From a virus, in the IMG/VR virus record IMGVR_UViG_3300013093_000219, positions 1-27,209 of that record: a stretch of 27,209 nucleotides of DNA. One strand, written 5' to 3'. Shown here one piece after another: positions 8,185 through 16,744 of the stretch; positions within the stretch are counted from its first letter, which is position 1, and every line of letters starts with the position of its first letter. Position numbers and translations under genes: made by a program. The notes under the pieces were generated by a model. That model saw only the letters and a program-made list of their open reading frames with translations. It searched no databases and was not told the origin of the DNA.

Positions 8185-8985
8185 TTAAGCTGATTGGCCG
8201 TCTAACTTAATCAGTTTTCCGGTAATAATAACTCCTGCCGCAATAGTCCCAGTACTTGTAACTAATTGCCATTGAATGTCTGATTTTTGGGTATAAACAA
8301 AGGGGTCAGATGATCTATTTGCTGTATATATTGACACAAACGGCTGTTGCAAAACATTTAATTGAACATTGTTTATGTTGTTAATAACCTGTACTTTATA
8401 GGTGATAATTGTACTACCTGTGTAACTATTAGAGGTATTGACCTCAGCTAAATCTAAATAAAACGAGTATCCATTTGGCACAGTATAAATTGTACTTTGT
8501 GATTTACCCACTCCAGTGTTAATTTGGGCCACAATGTTTGCACTTTGTTTAACTGTGATTACACCCTGGTTAGTTTTAAATCCTGTACCGCCAGACATCA
8601 TAATTAAACTATTAATACGCAAATAGCTATTAACCGTTGTCACCCCGGTTGTGCCGTTTAAAAAAATGGTTTCCGAAATTGGGTTGAAGTTTGAGTCTAA
8701 TCCATTAATTAGAATAGAAGCTGCGGTATTATCATTTGCAGATGTGCTTACAACTGTCATGGTAGACGCAGATGTTGGGTATGTATACGTTGTTGCATTT
8801 TCCCAAACAGGAATAAACGTTGTTGTAATTGCTGATTGATATCCAAAAATACTAACGGTTTGGTGCCCGGCAATTTGATTACGTGCAACTTGAAGATCAA
8901 ATGGCTCATACGCACCCTGTACGGATACGGATGGCATGACTGCGGGTTGTTGTATTACTAAATTTGATACTAAGTTTGAGGCCAT
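8185..8985 (-). CDS. Probable virion structural protein, unknown family
   Basis: I do not recognise this 266-aa protein. It is Thr/Ser/Asn/Ile-rich, with a beta-strand-like alternating pattern throughout, no Cys, no signal peptide and no membrane segment, as expected of a tail or head-completion protein. AAGGAAA precedes the ATG at 8985. It lies in the promoter B unit between the 176-aa and 204-aa structural genes. A tail or neck component is inferred from composition and position only. Confidence 0.55.
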   Translation of the reverse strand: MASNLVSNLVIQQPAVMPSVSVQGAYEPFDLQVARNQIAGHQTVSIFGYQSAITTTFIPVWENATTYTYPTSASTMTVVSTSANDNTAASILINGLDSNFNPISETIFLNGTTGVTTVNSYLRINSLIMMSGGTGFKTNQGVITVKQSANIVAQINTGVGKSQSTIYTVPNGYSFYLDLAEVNTSNSYTGSTIITYKVQVINNINNVQLNVLQQPFVSIYTANRSSDPFVYTQKSDIQWQLVTSTGTIAAGVIITGKLIKLDGQSA

Positions 8986-9036
8986 AATTAATTTCCTTAT
9001 AAGTTAAAATAGGGGGCGAACCCCCTAGGCAATTAA

Positions 9037-9567
9037 TTAGCTATTTACATAGCCTTGGCCTACGTTAGTAATAGAGCCGTCGTAGTTACGTGCTGTGTAA
9101 GTGATATCAAATACACCAGCCAATGTACCAGTTACGCCTGAAGTTGTGCCAACAGTATAAGTTACAGTTGCGTCGCTTGTTCCAACGTTTGCTAACAATG
9201 TTGCAACAGCTGCGGTAGAAGTAAACACAATAGGAATTACTCCGCCAGTTGTCGTTGGGGTGATTGTTCCGACTGCTGTGCCGTTAACTGCAACGGTGAT
9301 AACCATACCAGTAAATGCTGATGGGGCTGTTGTTTCGTATAAACGCACGTTGCTGATAATTGCGCCTGCTGGGATAACAACTGGGTCCAAGGAAGTTGAT
9401 GCATTACCTGTGCCGTAAGTTGTAATTAGTCCGGCAGCATTTACGCCAGAGAATGAGTTTTGTTGTGATGCGGATACTGCACCGCTGTTATCAGGAGCAA
9501 TAACGCCGTTATTTGTTGGGTTATTGTATTTGTATACACGGATTGGTTGATTAAATGTTACTGACAT
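9037..9567 (-). CDS. Probable virion structural protein, unknown family
   Basis: This 176-aa, Thr/Val/Gly-rich, beta-predicted protein has no Cys and almost no Lys. A central stretch VIPAGAIISNVRLYETT suggests a jelly-roll or Ig-like decoration fold, but I cannot name a family. It is the first gene after the capsid terminator and is read from late-promoter motif B through a structured leader of about 94 nt. AGGAAA lies 9 nt before the ATG. It could be a head-decoration or tail protein made in high amounts. Confidence 0.55.
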   Translation of the reverse strand: MSVTFNQPIRVYKYNNPTNNGVIAPDNSGAVSASQQNSFSGVNAAGLITTYGTGNASTSLDPVVIPAGAIISNVRLYETTAPSAFTGMVITVAVNGTAVGTITPTTTGGVIPIVFTSTAAVATLLANVGTSDATVTYTVGTTSGVTGTLAGVFDITYTARNYDGSITNVGQGYVNS

Positions 9568-9661
9568 TTTGATTGTTTCCTATCAAGAGTTTATAGCCCC
9601 ACTCAGTCGCTTGATCGTAGCCTCGGGAAGTGACGAGGCCCTGTTGAGGGCGAATCTTCCT
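9568..9661 (-). promoter_or_regulatory. Structured 5' leader of promoter B transcript
   Basis: On the predicted transcript from +1 at 9661 there are two adjoining hairpins: arms GCCCT / AGGGC with a 4-nt loop (9638-9651) and arms GCCTCG / CGAGGC with an 8-nt loop (9620-9639). They share two bases, so they compete or stack. There is no U-run after them, so they do not look like a terminator. A weak 4-bp stem (9587-9604) follows, then AGGAAA and the ATG. Confidence 0.45.
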
Positions 9662-9666
9662 ATACT

Positions 9667-9697
9667 TATTAATGCAAACAAATTAATAAAAGCGCCC
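9667..9697 (-). promoter_or_regulatory. Putative late promoter B (GGGCG-N16-TGCATTAATA)
   Basis: This is a perfect match to the bipartite motif on the minus strand, in the 139-nt gap (9568-9706) between the 176-aa structural gene and the capsid terminator. Predicted +1 is an A at 9661. It would drive the structural genes and the large fibre down to 4738. Confidence 0.7.
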
Positions 9698-9705
9698 TAA
9701 AAAGC

Positions 9706-9734
9706 AAAAAACCCACCTTGTGGGTGGGTTTTTT
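9706..9734 (-). terminator. Bidirectional intrinsic terminator after the major capsid gene
   Basis: A perfect 12-bp inverted repeat (AAAAAACCCACC / GGTGGGTTTTTT) has a 5-nt loop. It lies 17 nt past the capsid stop. On the minus strand it gives a GC stem followed by a U-run, and it reads as a terminator in both directions. Promoter B follows immediately, so the capsid and tail units are separated. Confidence 0.85.
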
Positions 9735-9750
9735 GTTAATGCAGGATATA

Positions 9751-10668
9751 TTACAGACCAGCGGTACCGTAAATGTTACGCGCATCGTGCCAACCTGTAG
9801 CATAACGCTCAGTGGCTTTGTAGCGCATAGAATCAGTCTCGAAGTCACCTTCCATGGATTTCTCCATTGGGCGACGCATAACGAGCATGAGTCCATTTTC
9901 AGCATCAGTCTGAATCCACCAGGCTTTGCTTGAGCTCAAACGAGTAACAACGTGTGCGCCTTTTGGCAACATACCTGTTGACTTGATTGGGTTCAAATCG
10001 TTATCAGCTGTACCAGAACGCAGTACAGACTTAAGAATAACTTCAGCTTGGAATTCTAATGCTGGAGGTACAACTAATTGCTCTGCTTTGAGGCGGATAC
10101 GCTTACCGTTGTTGTCAACAGCAGAACGGATCTGAATCAATATCTGCTCAACAGAGGTTTGGCTCAAAGAAGCTGCGGTAGATAACTGGTTAGAGTATGA
10201 TGCACCGTTAGCGATTGGGTGAGCTGTGTTGATCAACGTTACGCCGTCACCGCCAACATATCCGGATGTGAACGCAAAGTTCAAAATGTTTGCACATAAT
10301 GTTTCTTTGGTTTCAATCATAGACTGGGCTAAGTGTTTAGCAAAAGTTGAACCGATACGGATGTGATCGCCGTCTTCCATCAACACTTTGGTCATAGCAT
10401 ATGCTAAACCATAGATTTGATAGATAAAACGAGTGATGTACAATGTACCACCCTGGTCATAGCTGACAGGAGTTCCGTCAGGCATTGCAGGAGCAGCATT
10501 CATACCGTATAACATTACTTCTTCGTGGTAGTTGCGTGGAATACCTTGGATCTGTTCTACAAATCCTTTCCACTCGTCATCACGTTGTTCATATACACCA
10601 TCAAAGACTTCGTTGATAATCGGCTCGACTACCGCACGAAAGTCTGTACTACGCATTGGGGTTGCCAT
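9751..10668 (-). CDS. Major capsid protein (HK97-fold type)
   Basis: The 305-aa length and the layout fit an HK97-fold capsid, possibly close to the Mu gpT group. It has an N-terminal helix-rich arm with repeated acidic residues (IINEVFDGVYEQRDDEW), a central ETKETLCANILNFAFTSGYVGGDG followed by LINTAHPIANG, and a beta-rich C-terminal part with LVVPPALEFQAEVILKS and a closing WHDARNIYGTAGL. The gene lies directly after scaffold-like and small structural genes and directly before a strong terminator, as expected for an abundant product. AAAGGAACT precedes the ATG. No protease gene is evident nearby. The family link is by eye. Confidence 0.7.
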   Translation of the reverse strand: MATPMRSTDFRAVVEPIINEVFDGVYEQRDDEWKGFVEQIQGIPRNYHEEVMLYGMNAAPAMPDGTPVSYDQGGTLYITRFIYQIYGLAYAMTKVLMEDGDHIRIGSTFAKHLAQSMIETKETLCANILNFAFTSGYVGGDGVTLINTAHPIANGASYSNQLSTAASLSQTSVEQILIQIRSAVDNNGKRIRLKAEQLVVPPALEFQAEVILKSVLRSGTADNDLNPIKSTGMLPKGAHVVTRLSSSKAWWIQTDAENGLMLVMRRPMEKSMEGDFETDSMRYKATERYATGWHDARNIYGTAGL

Positions 10669-10690
10669 GTTTAGTTCCTTTCGTTGTTAA

Positions 10691-11353
10691 TTAGACCGAT
10701 ACCGACGCAGCGGCAAATTGGTTGTTACAGATTTGAACCTGAACGATTGTGTAAGCGTCGCCCCACTGGTTTGTGTTACCAGCTGGGTATGCTACTTCAC
10801 GTCCGAGTCCAACCACACGTACTTGGCCTTGGTTACCAGAACCAACAGCAGTTGCTAACAACGCTGTAGTAGAGAAACCTGCACCACCATTACCGATAGC
10901 GTAGCCATCAGTTACAGTAGAACCAGTTGTTGTGTCAAAGTTATATTCAGTGCCGATAGCCGCAGAAGTTGCTGAACCATTAACTTGAGCTTCGTAAACA
11001 AGTGCTGGATCTGTGAAGATCCAGAAAAGCAAGTTTGTAGAGGCATCAAGGGTTGTTTTAGCAGCATATTTAGCTACAGAACGACGACCGTCTGAGTTTG
11101 TGTATTCGATACCATCAAATACACCATAAACCTTACCACTTGAAGCGGTTTGGTTAGCGATTGTTAATTGACCAGAAGATGTGATCGCTACAGGTTGAAA
11201 CTGCCAGAAAGACTGGCCAGATGACAACGAGTAAGGAGCACTGTAGCTCGTACCTGGGACAAATGTGTTAGTACCAACGAATGGTACTGCACGATCTAAT
11301 CCACTAGGATGATATACAGGTTTCAGGCCAAAGGGTTGAAATGTTGCAGACAT
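10691..11353 (-). CDS. Small head structural protein, possibly decoration protein
   Basis: This 220-aa protein is Ser/Thr/Gly/Ala-rich and beta-predicted. It starts SATFQPFGLKPVYHPSG and contains KVYGVFDGIEYTNSDGRRSVAKY near residues 74-94. It sits between the 183-aa unknown and the capsid gene, the usual place for a head-decoration or capsid-stabilising protein. AAAGGAAAC precedes the ATG. I do not recognise a named family; assignment rests on composition and synteny. Confidence 0.5.
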   Translation of the reverse strand: MSATFQPFGLKPVYHPSGLDRAVPFVGTNTFVPGTSYSAPYSLSSGQSFWQFQPVAITSSGQLTIANQTASSGKVYGVFDGIEYTNSDGRRSVAKYAAKTTLDASTNLLFWIFTDPALVYEAQVNGSATSAAIGTEYNFDTTTGSTVTDGYAIGNGGAGFSTTALLATAVGSGNQGQVRVVGLGREVAYPAGNTNQWGDAYTIVQVQICNNQFAAASVSV

Positions 11354-11378
11354 TTAAGTTTCCTTTGTTTTGAAGTTG

Positions 11379-11930
11379 TTATTGGAAACGAATATTACTA
11401 TTCGCTTTTTGAGCTTCCTTTTCCATTTCCAAGATACCGCCTTCAAGAATTGATCTACCGCCTTTGCCTTCTTGGGCTTGGCCCCGAACGGTTGCAGTAA
11501 TATTACGTTGGTGCTCGAGGGGATCCTCAAGGTGCAACATTTTCATCACTTCTTGATAAACGTCTTCCGGTAATTTGAAAAGAACCATCTCATTACATGA
11601 AACACAGCCTTCAAACTTGCCCGAGTTCATCTTACCTAGTCCTTCAAAGCTCTTCCCTAATTCACTAGCTTTGACTGGTTCATAACCCAATGCCATACGT
11701 TTGTCGATACTGTCATACGTGTTAGTTGTTGACAACCAGCACAGATGCATCCCTGGAATTGCGTCCTTTGGGATATCGGGCAGTGCACTATTTGCCCATT
11801 TATCACGGAACGCGTCAAGGCGTTCCCGGTGTGCGTTGGAAGATGCATCTAACGACGCTCTCTCCTTAACTTCTTGTACACGATCAGCTAAACGATCGTC
11901 TAAATCTCTTTTTATTCTTGTGTTTGCCAT
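11379..11930 (-). CDS. Conserved-looking head-module protein of unknown function
   Basis: This 183-aa protein has a charged helical N-terminus (residues 1-50, rich in Arg, Asp, Lys), then PGMHLCWLSTTNTYDSIDKR and MALGYEPVKASELG, then CVSCNE near residue 110 and a helical C-terminus. The 'readable by residue, then YEPV' pattern is common in phage head-gene neighbours, but the function is not known to me. AAAGGATAA precedes the ATG. It lies between the scaffold-like gene and the capsid genes. Confidence 0.5.
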   Translation of the reverse strand: MANTRIKRDLDDRLADRVQEVKERASLDASSNAHRERLDAFRDKWANSALPDIPKDAIPGMHLCWLSTTNTYDSIDKRMALGYEPVKASELGKSFEGLGKMNSGKFEGCVSCNEMVLFKLPEDVYQEVMKMLHLEDPLEHQRNITATVRGQAQEGKGGRSILEGGILEMEKEAQKANSNIRFQ

Positions 11931-11935
11931 TTTAT

Positions 11936-12904
11936 TTATCCTTTATTATTACGATCATACGCAGCATAAGCGCGGATCATTTTATTTCGTTTATTTACAT
12001 CATCCCACGCGCCTGCGTCCTTAATCGCTTGCACTCGATCACGACTTAGTGTGATGGTGCCCGGCTTGTTCCCAGAAGATTCTGCAGAACGGCTCGATGC
12101 GGTTGGATTTGCACGTTTTGCACCACCTTTACTTGAATAACGGTGTGGCAGACGGTTTGATAAACGACTATCTAGCTCTTCCCAATACTCTGGGTCCGAA
12201 GGATCCCATCCATCGGCTGCTAGTTCGGAGTCAATTACTTTGGCAATTCTACTATCTGTGTCTCGGGCCTGCGGATCGTACCAGGAGTTCTTTTTTAACC
12301 ACGCCGTAGCGTTTTCTTGAACTTCTGTTGACACCGGATTAGGCACGTTTTGTTTTGGCGTCTTTGCCGCTTCAACTTGTTGCTTTTTATAGTGCTGAAC
12401 TTGGTTAAGGCGCTGCTTGGCGTCCGTTAACTGTTCCAAATACTCTACCTGAGCGGCTGCGTTACCATTTTGGGCCGCTTCTAACATCTTCATCTTTGCG
12501 TACTCGACACGGGTAGCCTCATCTTCCAAGGCCTTGTCAATTTGTGCAAACTGGTAAGATGCTGCGGTGTTTTCTACCGCTGCCAACCTTCTTGCTAGGT
12601 CTTCATTCCTGCGCTCAAGTGCTGAAATCTTGTGTTTTGCAGATACTTCGCGTTCTTTTTGTAATGCCTTCTTTAGCCTACGCTCTTCACGTCTAGCCTC
12701 ACGAATCTTTTCACGCTCGTCTTCTGTTTCGCCTTCTTCAATGGCGTCTACGTCGTCTTGATCTTCTTCGTAAACCTGCCCACCTTCGGCTTTTTCTACT
12801 GCCTTTTCATCTTCTAAGATGTCATCAGGATGTTCCCCGACGCTTGCTAATACGGTACCATCTTCACGTTCCTTGATTGGAACGTCTTTTTCATTTTCAC
12901 TCAT
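11936..12904 (-). CDS. Probable capsid scaffolding protein
   Basis: This 322-aa, very acidic, helical protein has an N-terminal third dominated by Glu and Asp (DDVDAIEEGETEDEREK), a Lys/Arg/Glu coiled coil around residues 75-190, then a WDPSDPEYWEELDSRLSNRL patch and a basic Ser/Asn/Lys-rich C-terminus. Composition and place, two genes before the capsid, fit an internal scaffold whose basic C-terminus binds capsid subunits. I start at the ATG at 12904; an in-frame TTG 12 nt upstream is less likely. The ribosome-binding site is weak (GGGA). Confidence 0.7.
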   Translation of the reverse strand: MSENEKDVPIKEREDGTVLASVGEHPDDILEDEKAVEKAEGGQVYEEDQDDVDAIEEGETEDEREKIREARREERRLKKALQKEREVSAKHKISALERRNEDLARRLAAVENTAASYQFAQIDKALEDEATRVEYAKMKMLEAAQNGNAAAQVEYLEQLTDAKQRLNQVQHYKKQQVEAAKTPKQNVPNPVSTEVQENATAWLKKNSWYDPQARDTDSRIAKVIDSELAADGWDPSDPEYWEELDSRLSNRLPHRYSSKGGAKRANPTASSRSAESSGNKPGTITLSRDRVQAIKDAGAWDDVNKRNKMIRAYAAYDRNNKG

Positions 12905-12923
12905 ACTTTTTCCCAAAAGTTAA

Positions 12924-13361
12924 TTAATCGACAAACGCTTTCATTTTTTGTGCGTGACCAAAACTCTTAATACGTGAAATAATTTCGCGTGCTTGTAGTG
13001 TAATAAACACCACGGGCGCTCCGTCATCTCCTGCATCAATCACACAACGATCTCCACCGTACTTAATGGTTCTTACCAAGTCACCTTCTTTACACCATGG
13101 GCCTTCGATCCAATTGCTTAAATCGTCTAGGTTACGGTATGCTAACGGTCCCACTTGAATTACCTTGGCAACGGTTTCGTTAAACTTAATCGTTTGCTGG
13201 GTTTCCTCTACTAAAACAATTCCACCCTTACTCTTTGTTTTTGCACGTCTTAGCTGAACCAAAACACGGTCGCCTGCAACGTCAATACCATGATCTACAA
13301 CGGGGAAACATTCTTCCTCTGAGCGCAGATCTGGCTCGTCTTTCTGTTTTAAATCAATCAC
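12924..13361 (-). CDS. Phage-encoded GroES-like co-chaperonin
   Basis: This 145-aa Cpn10-family protein has GDRVLVQLRRAKTKSKGGIVL at residues 30-50, which matches the GroES barrel strand and mobile loop; the GGIVL tripeptide region binds GroEL in the family. NETVAKVIQVG at 61-71, KEGDLVRT at 91-98 and a C-terminal REIISRI complete the barrel. It exceeds bacterial GroES (about 97 aa) because of an N-terminal extension of about 28 residues, an insertion at about 72-90 and a short C-terminal tail. T4 gp31 is the known precedent: it replaces GroES so that GroEL can fold a capsid protein. The gene is in the capsid unit, three genes before the capsid. The GTG start is supported by AAGGAG 9 nt upstream. 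Confidence 0.85.
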   Translation of the reverse strand: MIDLKQKDEPDLRSEEECFPVVDHGIDVAGDRVLVQLRRAKTKSKGGIVLVEETQQTIKFNETVAKVIQVGPLAYRNLDDLSNWIEGPWCKEGDLVRTIKYGGDRCVIDAGDDGAPVVFITLQAREIISRIKSFGHAQKMKAFVD

Positions 13362-13390
13362 TTTACAGTGCTCCTTATACCTTACGGTAC

Positions 13391-13582
13391 TTAAAAATCC
13401 TCTTCGTCTTCGCTAAGGATCTGGTTAATAATATCCAATGTATCTTGGATACCTTGCTTTTGTCCCACAAAACGTTGGTACGTCGCGTAGTCGTGGACAT
13501 TAACACCTGACGAAATAGCTAGTGTTAAATCAGTATCAGCACTTTTCAAGCGCTTAATTATTTCGGAAACAATATCTTTCAT
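13391..13582 (-). CDS. Small head-module protein, predicted leaderless mRNA
   Basis: The 63-aa helical protein (MKDIVSEIIKRLKSADTD, then VGQKQGIQDTLDIINQIL and an acidic DEEDF end) is the first gene of the unit read from late promoter C. There is no Shine-Dalgarno sequence: TGCATTAATA is followed by five bases and then the ATG. It resembles small head or portal-linked proteins of many phages, but I do not recognise a family. Confidence 0.65.
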   Translation of the reverse strand: MKDIVSEIIKRLKSADTDLTLAISSGVNVHDYATYQRFVGQKQGIQDTLDIINQILSEDEEDF

Positions 13583-13587
13583 ATTTG

Positions 13588-13618
13588 TATTAATGCATAA
13601 AGGCGAAAAAATCCGCCC
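13588..13618 (-). promoter_or_regulatory. Putative late promoter C (GGGCG-N16-TGCATTAATA)
   Basis: This is a perfect match to the bipartite motif. The predicted +1 coincides with the A of the ATG at 13582. The 16-nt spacer also contains CGCC, which can pair with GGCG of the upstream box, giving a small hairpin. It would drive the co-chaperonin, scaffold and capsid unit ending at the terminator at 9706-9734. Confidence 0.75.
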
Positions 13619-13626
13619 TTAATAAA

Positions 13627-13851
13627 TCAATAAAAATTACCGCCACCAATTTCATTGAGGTTTTTATCTGGTCCAACTTTGCTTGGTTTTGTAACCTTAG
13701 CTTGCTTGGCACCAATTTTCCAATTGTTGTCGCGGTGTGATCCAGACGGTCCGTTTTCTACCTTGGTCACGCCTGTGTCGCCGGCCGCTGATGCTTCTGC
13801 TTTGCCTGTCATTTGATAGGTTTTTCTAAAACCCATTTGATCTTTTGCCAT
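13627..13851 (-). CDS. Small basic protein of unknown function
   Basis: This 74-aa, Lys/Gly-rich, probably disordered protein (GFRKTYQMTGKAEAS, VTKVENGPSGSHRDNNWK, GGGNFY C-terminus) directly follows the portal gene. AAGGAC precedes the ATG. No domain is recognisable. The sequence suggests an internal head or portal-associated protein, but that is inference from position. Confidence 0.55.
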   Translation of the reverse strand: MAKDQMGFRKTYQMTGKAEASAAGDTGVTKVENGPSGSHRDNNWKIGAKQAKVTKPSKVGPDKNLNEIGGGNFY

Positions 13852-13852
13852 T

Positions 13853-16744
13853 TTACTGTCCTTCTTCTTGTGGTGGTTGTTGTTGTTGCTGCTGTTGTTC
13901 TAATGCGCCCTGTTGCTGTTGATCGTTTTGCTGCAACTGTTGTGCGTGCTGTTGATCGTTTTGCTGCAACTGTTGCTGATGTTGTTGTGCTGCAATGGCT
14001 GCCTGTGATTGATACTGTTGGTCTTGCTGGGCTTGCTGGTTTACCATGTCGGCTTGTTGCTGAAAATTCTGTTGCTCAATTGCTAAACCATGCTGCCTAA
14101 TATCTGCATTGGCGTCATTAATTGCTTCCATTGCGGATATGTTTTGTTCATGCTCCAACTGCGCCTGTTGTTGGTCCATCTGAGCGCCGGTTGTAATTTG
14201 TGCAATACGCTCACGCGCGGAGTTATTAATGTTTGCCATCGCAATGTCAGTAGCGTTGCGTTGGTTATCAATACTTGTCTGTGTCTGGTACTTAGCCGCC
14301 AGCTCTTGAACTTTTTGCTGCAGTTCAGCAACCTTAAGCTGATAATCTTGTGTAGCTTGTTGTACCTGTGACTGCATCTTGGCCTGAAACTCTTGTGACT
14401 TACGTTCTGTCTCGGCCATTTGAGTTTTAAGCAACACCTGAGCCGTTGGATCTGCATTCATCGCTTGTTGCTGTTGCGCTTGGTGCATCTGTTGGACCTT
14501 TTGTACCAGCGCCATAATGTCTTGCATGTACGGCTGCATGATCTGTTGCGACTCTTGGTCCACAATCTTAGAACCAACTGCCAACGCCTGTTGTGATTCC
14601 CAGTCCAGTGTCTTCTCTTCGTGTAAGTCAAGAATGTCTTTACCGCCGGACACTTTTGCCACAATATTGCGCATTGACTGGAGATAAAACAACATTAAGT
14701 GTTGTTTGATGTGGTCTAAACACACCGGTGCAAATGTAGGTCCAATGACCGGACTACCACCATATACCGGATTCTTGGCGTACTCCAGGTGAACCTGAAT
14801 GTGTGCCATGTGATCTTGGTCGGGGTAGGCCGCAGCCGGTCTGCCCATCGTCATAGAAACATTTTCTAACGCTGGGTTGGATTCTTTAGAGCCCTTTGGA
14901 TTTGGTAATATCTGTTCCGCTTCTGGGATCTTTAATTGATCAACTAAGCGACTATATACGGCGCGCAGGTCAAACATTCCAGGGGGTGCAGACGTTGCCA
15001 TCTGTAACAAGGCTTGATTTTGTGCGAGGCGCTGTGTCTCTGAGAATATATTTGGGTCAGATACAGGCCTTACGTCGGTAAAGTATGCAAAGTCACGAAC
15101 TTCAATTTCTTCGCCGGACTGGTTGTCCATCTCGGCTAGGTACCAGTTATTGATGCGTGAGATAATCTTTAATGACTTGGCTTGCGAACGGTGCAAACGT
15201 GCGTGGATTGAGGAGAAAACCTTAGCGCCCTGCTCAATCAATGCCTGTGTTGTGCCGACGGGCATGTTGTTGTTTGCTTCGCCAATCTTTTCTTCTGCTG
15301 TAGTAACCACGCCCTTAGCAGCGTCGGTTAGCCATCCTAATAGGTTAAACAGTACGCTTGACGGTTGATTGAATGGCAACGGCATCGCCAGCTTGCGTAC
15401 GTCATCTACGCCAGGTGCACCTTCAATTTCTACTACCTGCGTGGGTTCGATCCGATCAGACTGCCCACCAATGCGTCCGCCCTTGAGCTTAAGCATTGTC
15501 TGACTGTTGTTAATATGTGCAGCGTCAAGGAGAGCACGCAGTGCGCCAGTAAGAGCGGCACTAAGACCACCGATAAGGTGAGGTAAACCAATAGCGTAAG
15601 CGCCACGCCAAGGAATAAATTTAAACTCGACGTACCAGTCCAGTTTTTCAAGTTTTTCATCGCCGTCCGCCCAGTTTCTATATAACCCAATTACCTTACT
15701 TGTTGTTTCGTCAATCGTTAAGATGTAAGGCGCACGTTTTCCGTTTGTCTTGTCATCGTCATCAAGACGCATAAAGCATGTAATCTCATAAATACGACGC
15801 AAACCATCAATGTTCTTGCCAGGTAAGTCTCTACCCTCAATCTTGTTGTTTGCCTTTTCAGACTGCGTCATGTCGTTAATCGGCGCGTCAGACGTATACT
15901 CTGAGTCAATGTCAACGTAGATGCCCTGCTCAATACGTTGTAAGAACGTATCTTCTGTAATGTCCTGTACTTCTGTTACACGTTGTGCTGTGTAAAAATT
16001 TGTTGACGCGTACGGCAACAAAATGTTATCAATTGGGATCCATTCGCAAATAGGGCGTGCCTGTTCGCTGTCCCAGCGCCACTTTAAAAACTGTGAACCA
16101 CCGAGTGGTAGCTGTGTTAACAACTGCTCCATCTCGTCGCGGTACTCAGGAATTTGTTCACTAAGCTGCCAATTTAAAAAGTTTGCCTTACGTTCCGCAA
16201 CCTCTAACTTTGATTTATCTGCCGTACCGCGGATGTTTGTTTTAACAATTCCGTCTGGTGGCAATAGTTCTTTTGCTGCACTGGCCGCAAAGTCTACGCA
16301 TGATTCAGCCATAACTGGGTGAACCACTTTAGAAGCTCCGTCAAAAACAGCACCACCAGGAGCGTCTTTACCAAGGCCTGTGCGACGAAGGCCCTCCTCA
16401 TATTGCTTGTCCCGTGTTTTTCTTGCCTCTTGGTCATTGTCTATAAAATCCAGGTAGTCAACAGCTAGTTGGTTTAATGTACCCGAGTCAAAAACTTCAG
16501 CAAGGTTTTGGTAAAACTTTGGGCTTTCTTTTGGTCCTTTTGTTTTTTCCAGGTTAACAATTACAGAACCGTCTTCCAGTTCAATGATCTCCCCTTCGGC
16601 TTCACCTTCATCTAAGCCTAAAGAATCTTCAAGGCTTTGCACTTCGTCTTCTTGAATTTCACCTTCTTCAATGTCTTTATCCCGCTTAGGGTTTAAGGAT
16701 GGCAAGTTGCCGCCTTGTTGCATTGGTATTTGTGGATTTGCCAT
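13853..16744 (-). CDS. Portal protein with long Gln-rich C-terminal tail
   Basis: This 963-aa protein is the candidate portal. It has an acidic N-terminal arm (about 1-75), then a long body with DNDQEARKTRDKQYEEGLRR, the SKVVHPVMAESCVDFAAS stretch, an LPPDG motif and QFLKWRWDSEQARPICEWIP (around 215), which resembles the P22-like podovirus portal core. Residues about 700-963 are a Gln/Ala helix and then an almost pure Gln tail, comparable with long barrel helices of P22-type portals. The gene is next to terL and the head genes. Its start is 3 nt after the previous stop, with only a weak ribosome-binding site (AAAGAATGAAATAA). The assignment is good but not certain. Confidence 0.75.
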   Translation of the reverse strand: MANPQIPMQQGGNLPSLNPKRDKDIEEGEIQEDEVQSLEDSLGLDEGEAEGEIIELEDGSVIVNLEKTKGPKESPKFYQNLAEVFDSGTLNQLAVDYLDFIDNDQEARKTRDKQYEEGLRRTGLGKDAPGGAVFDGASKVVHPVMAESCVDFAASAAKELLPPDGIVKTNIRGTADKSKLEVAERKANFLNWQLSEQIPEYRDEMEQLLTQLPLGGSQFLKWRWDSEQARPICEWIPIDNILLPYASTNFYTAQRVTEVQDITEDTFLQRIEQGIYVDIDSEYTSDAPINDMTQSEKANNKIEGRDLPGKNIDGLRRIYEITCFMRLDDDDKTNGKRAPYILTIDETTSKVIGLYRNWADGDEKLEKLDWYVEFKFIPWRGAYAIGLPHLIGGLSAALTGALRALLDAAHINNSQTMLKLKGGRIGGQSDRIEPTQVVEIEGAPGVDDVRKLAMPLPFNQPSSVLFNLLGWLTDAAKGVVTTAEEKIGEANNNMPVGTTQALIEQGAKVFSSIHARLHRSQAKSLKIISRINNWYLAEMDNQSGEEIEVRDFAYFTDVRPVSDPNIFSETQRLAQNQALLQMATSAPPGMFDLRAVYSRLVDQLKIPEAEQILPNPKGSKESNPALENVSMTMGRPAAAYPDQDHMAHIQVHLEYAKNPVYGGSPVIGPTFAPVCLDHIKQHLMLFYLQSMRNIVAKVSGGKDILDLHEEKTLDWESQQALAVGSKIVDQESQQIMQPYMQDIMALVQKVQQMHQAQQQQAMNADPTAQVLLKTQMAETERKSQEFQAKMQSQVQQATQDYQLKVAELQQKVQELAAKYQTQTSIDNQRNATDIAMANINNSARERIAQITTGAQMDQQQAQLEHEQNISAMEAINDANADIRQHGLAIEQQNFQQQADMVNQQAQQDQQYQSQAAIAAQQHQQQLQQNDQQHAQQLQQNDQQQQGALEQQQQQQQPPQEEGQ
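13915..13975 (-). repeat. Tandem repeat in portal Gln-rich tail
   Basis: A 28-nt unit occurs twice, at 13915-13942 and 13948-13975, with a period of 33 nt (11 codons). It encodes a repeated QQLQQNDQQ. Exact DNA identity suggests recent slippage. Confidence 0.75.

Noticed and set aside
8608-8617. CGTATTAATA on the minus strand within 8185-8985.
   Set aside because: Lies in coding sequence, lacks TG and the upstream box.
9734-9743. TGCATTAACA on the minus strand at the capsid gene end.
   Set aside because: Close to the late -10 box, but the sequence 16 nt upstream is CCGCT and the site runs straight into the terminator.
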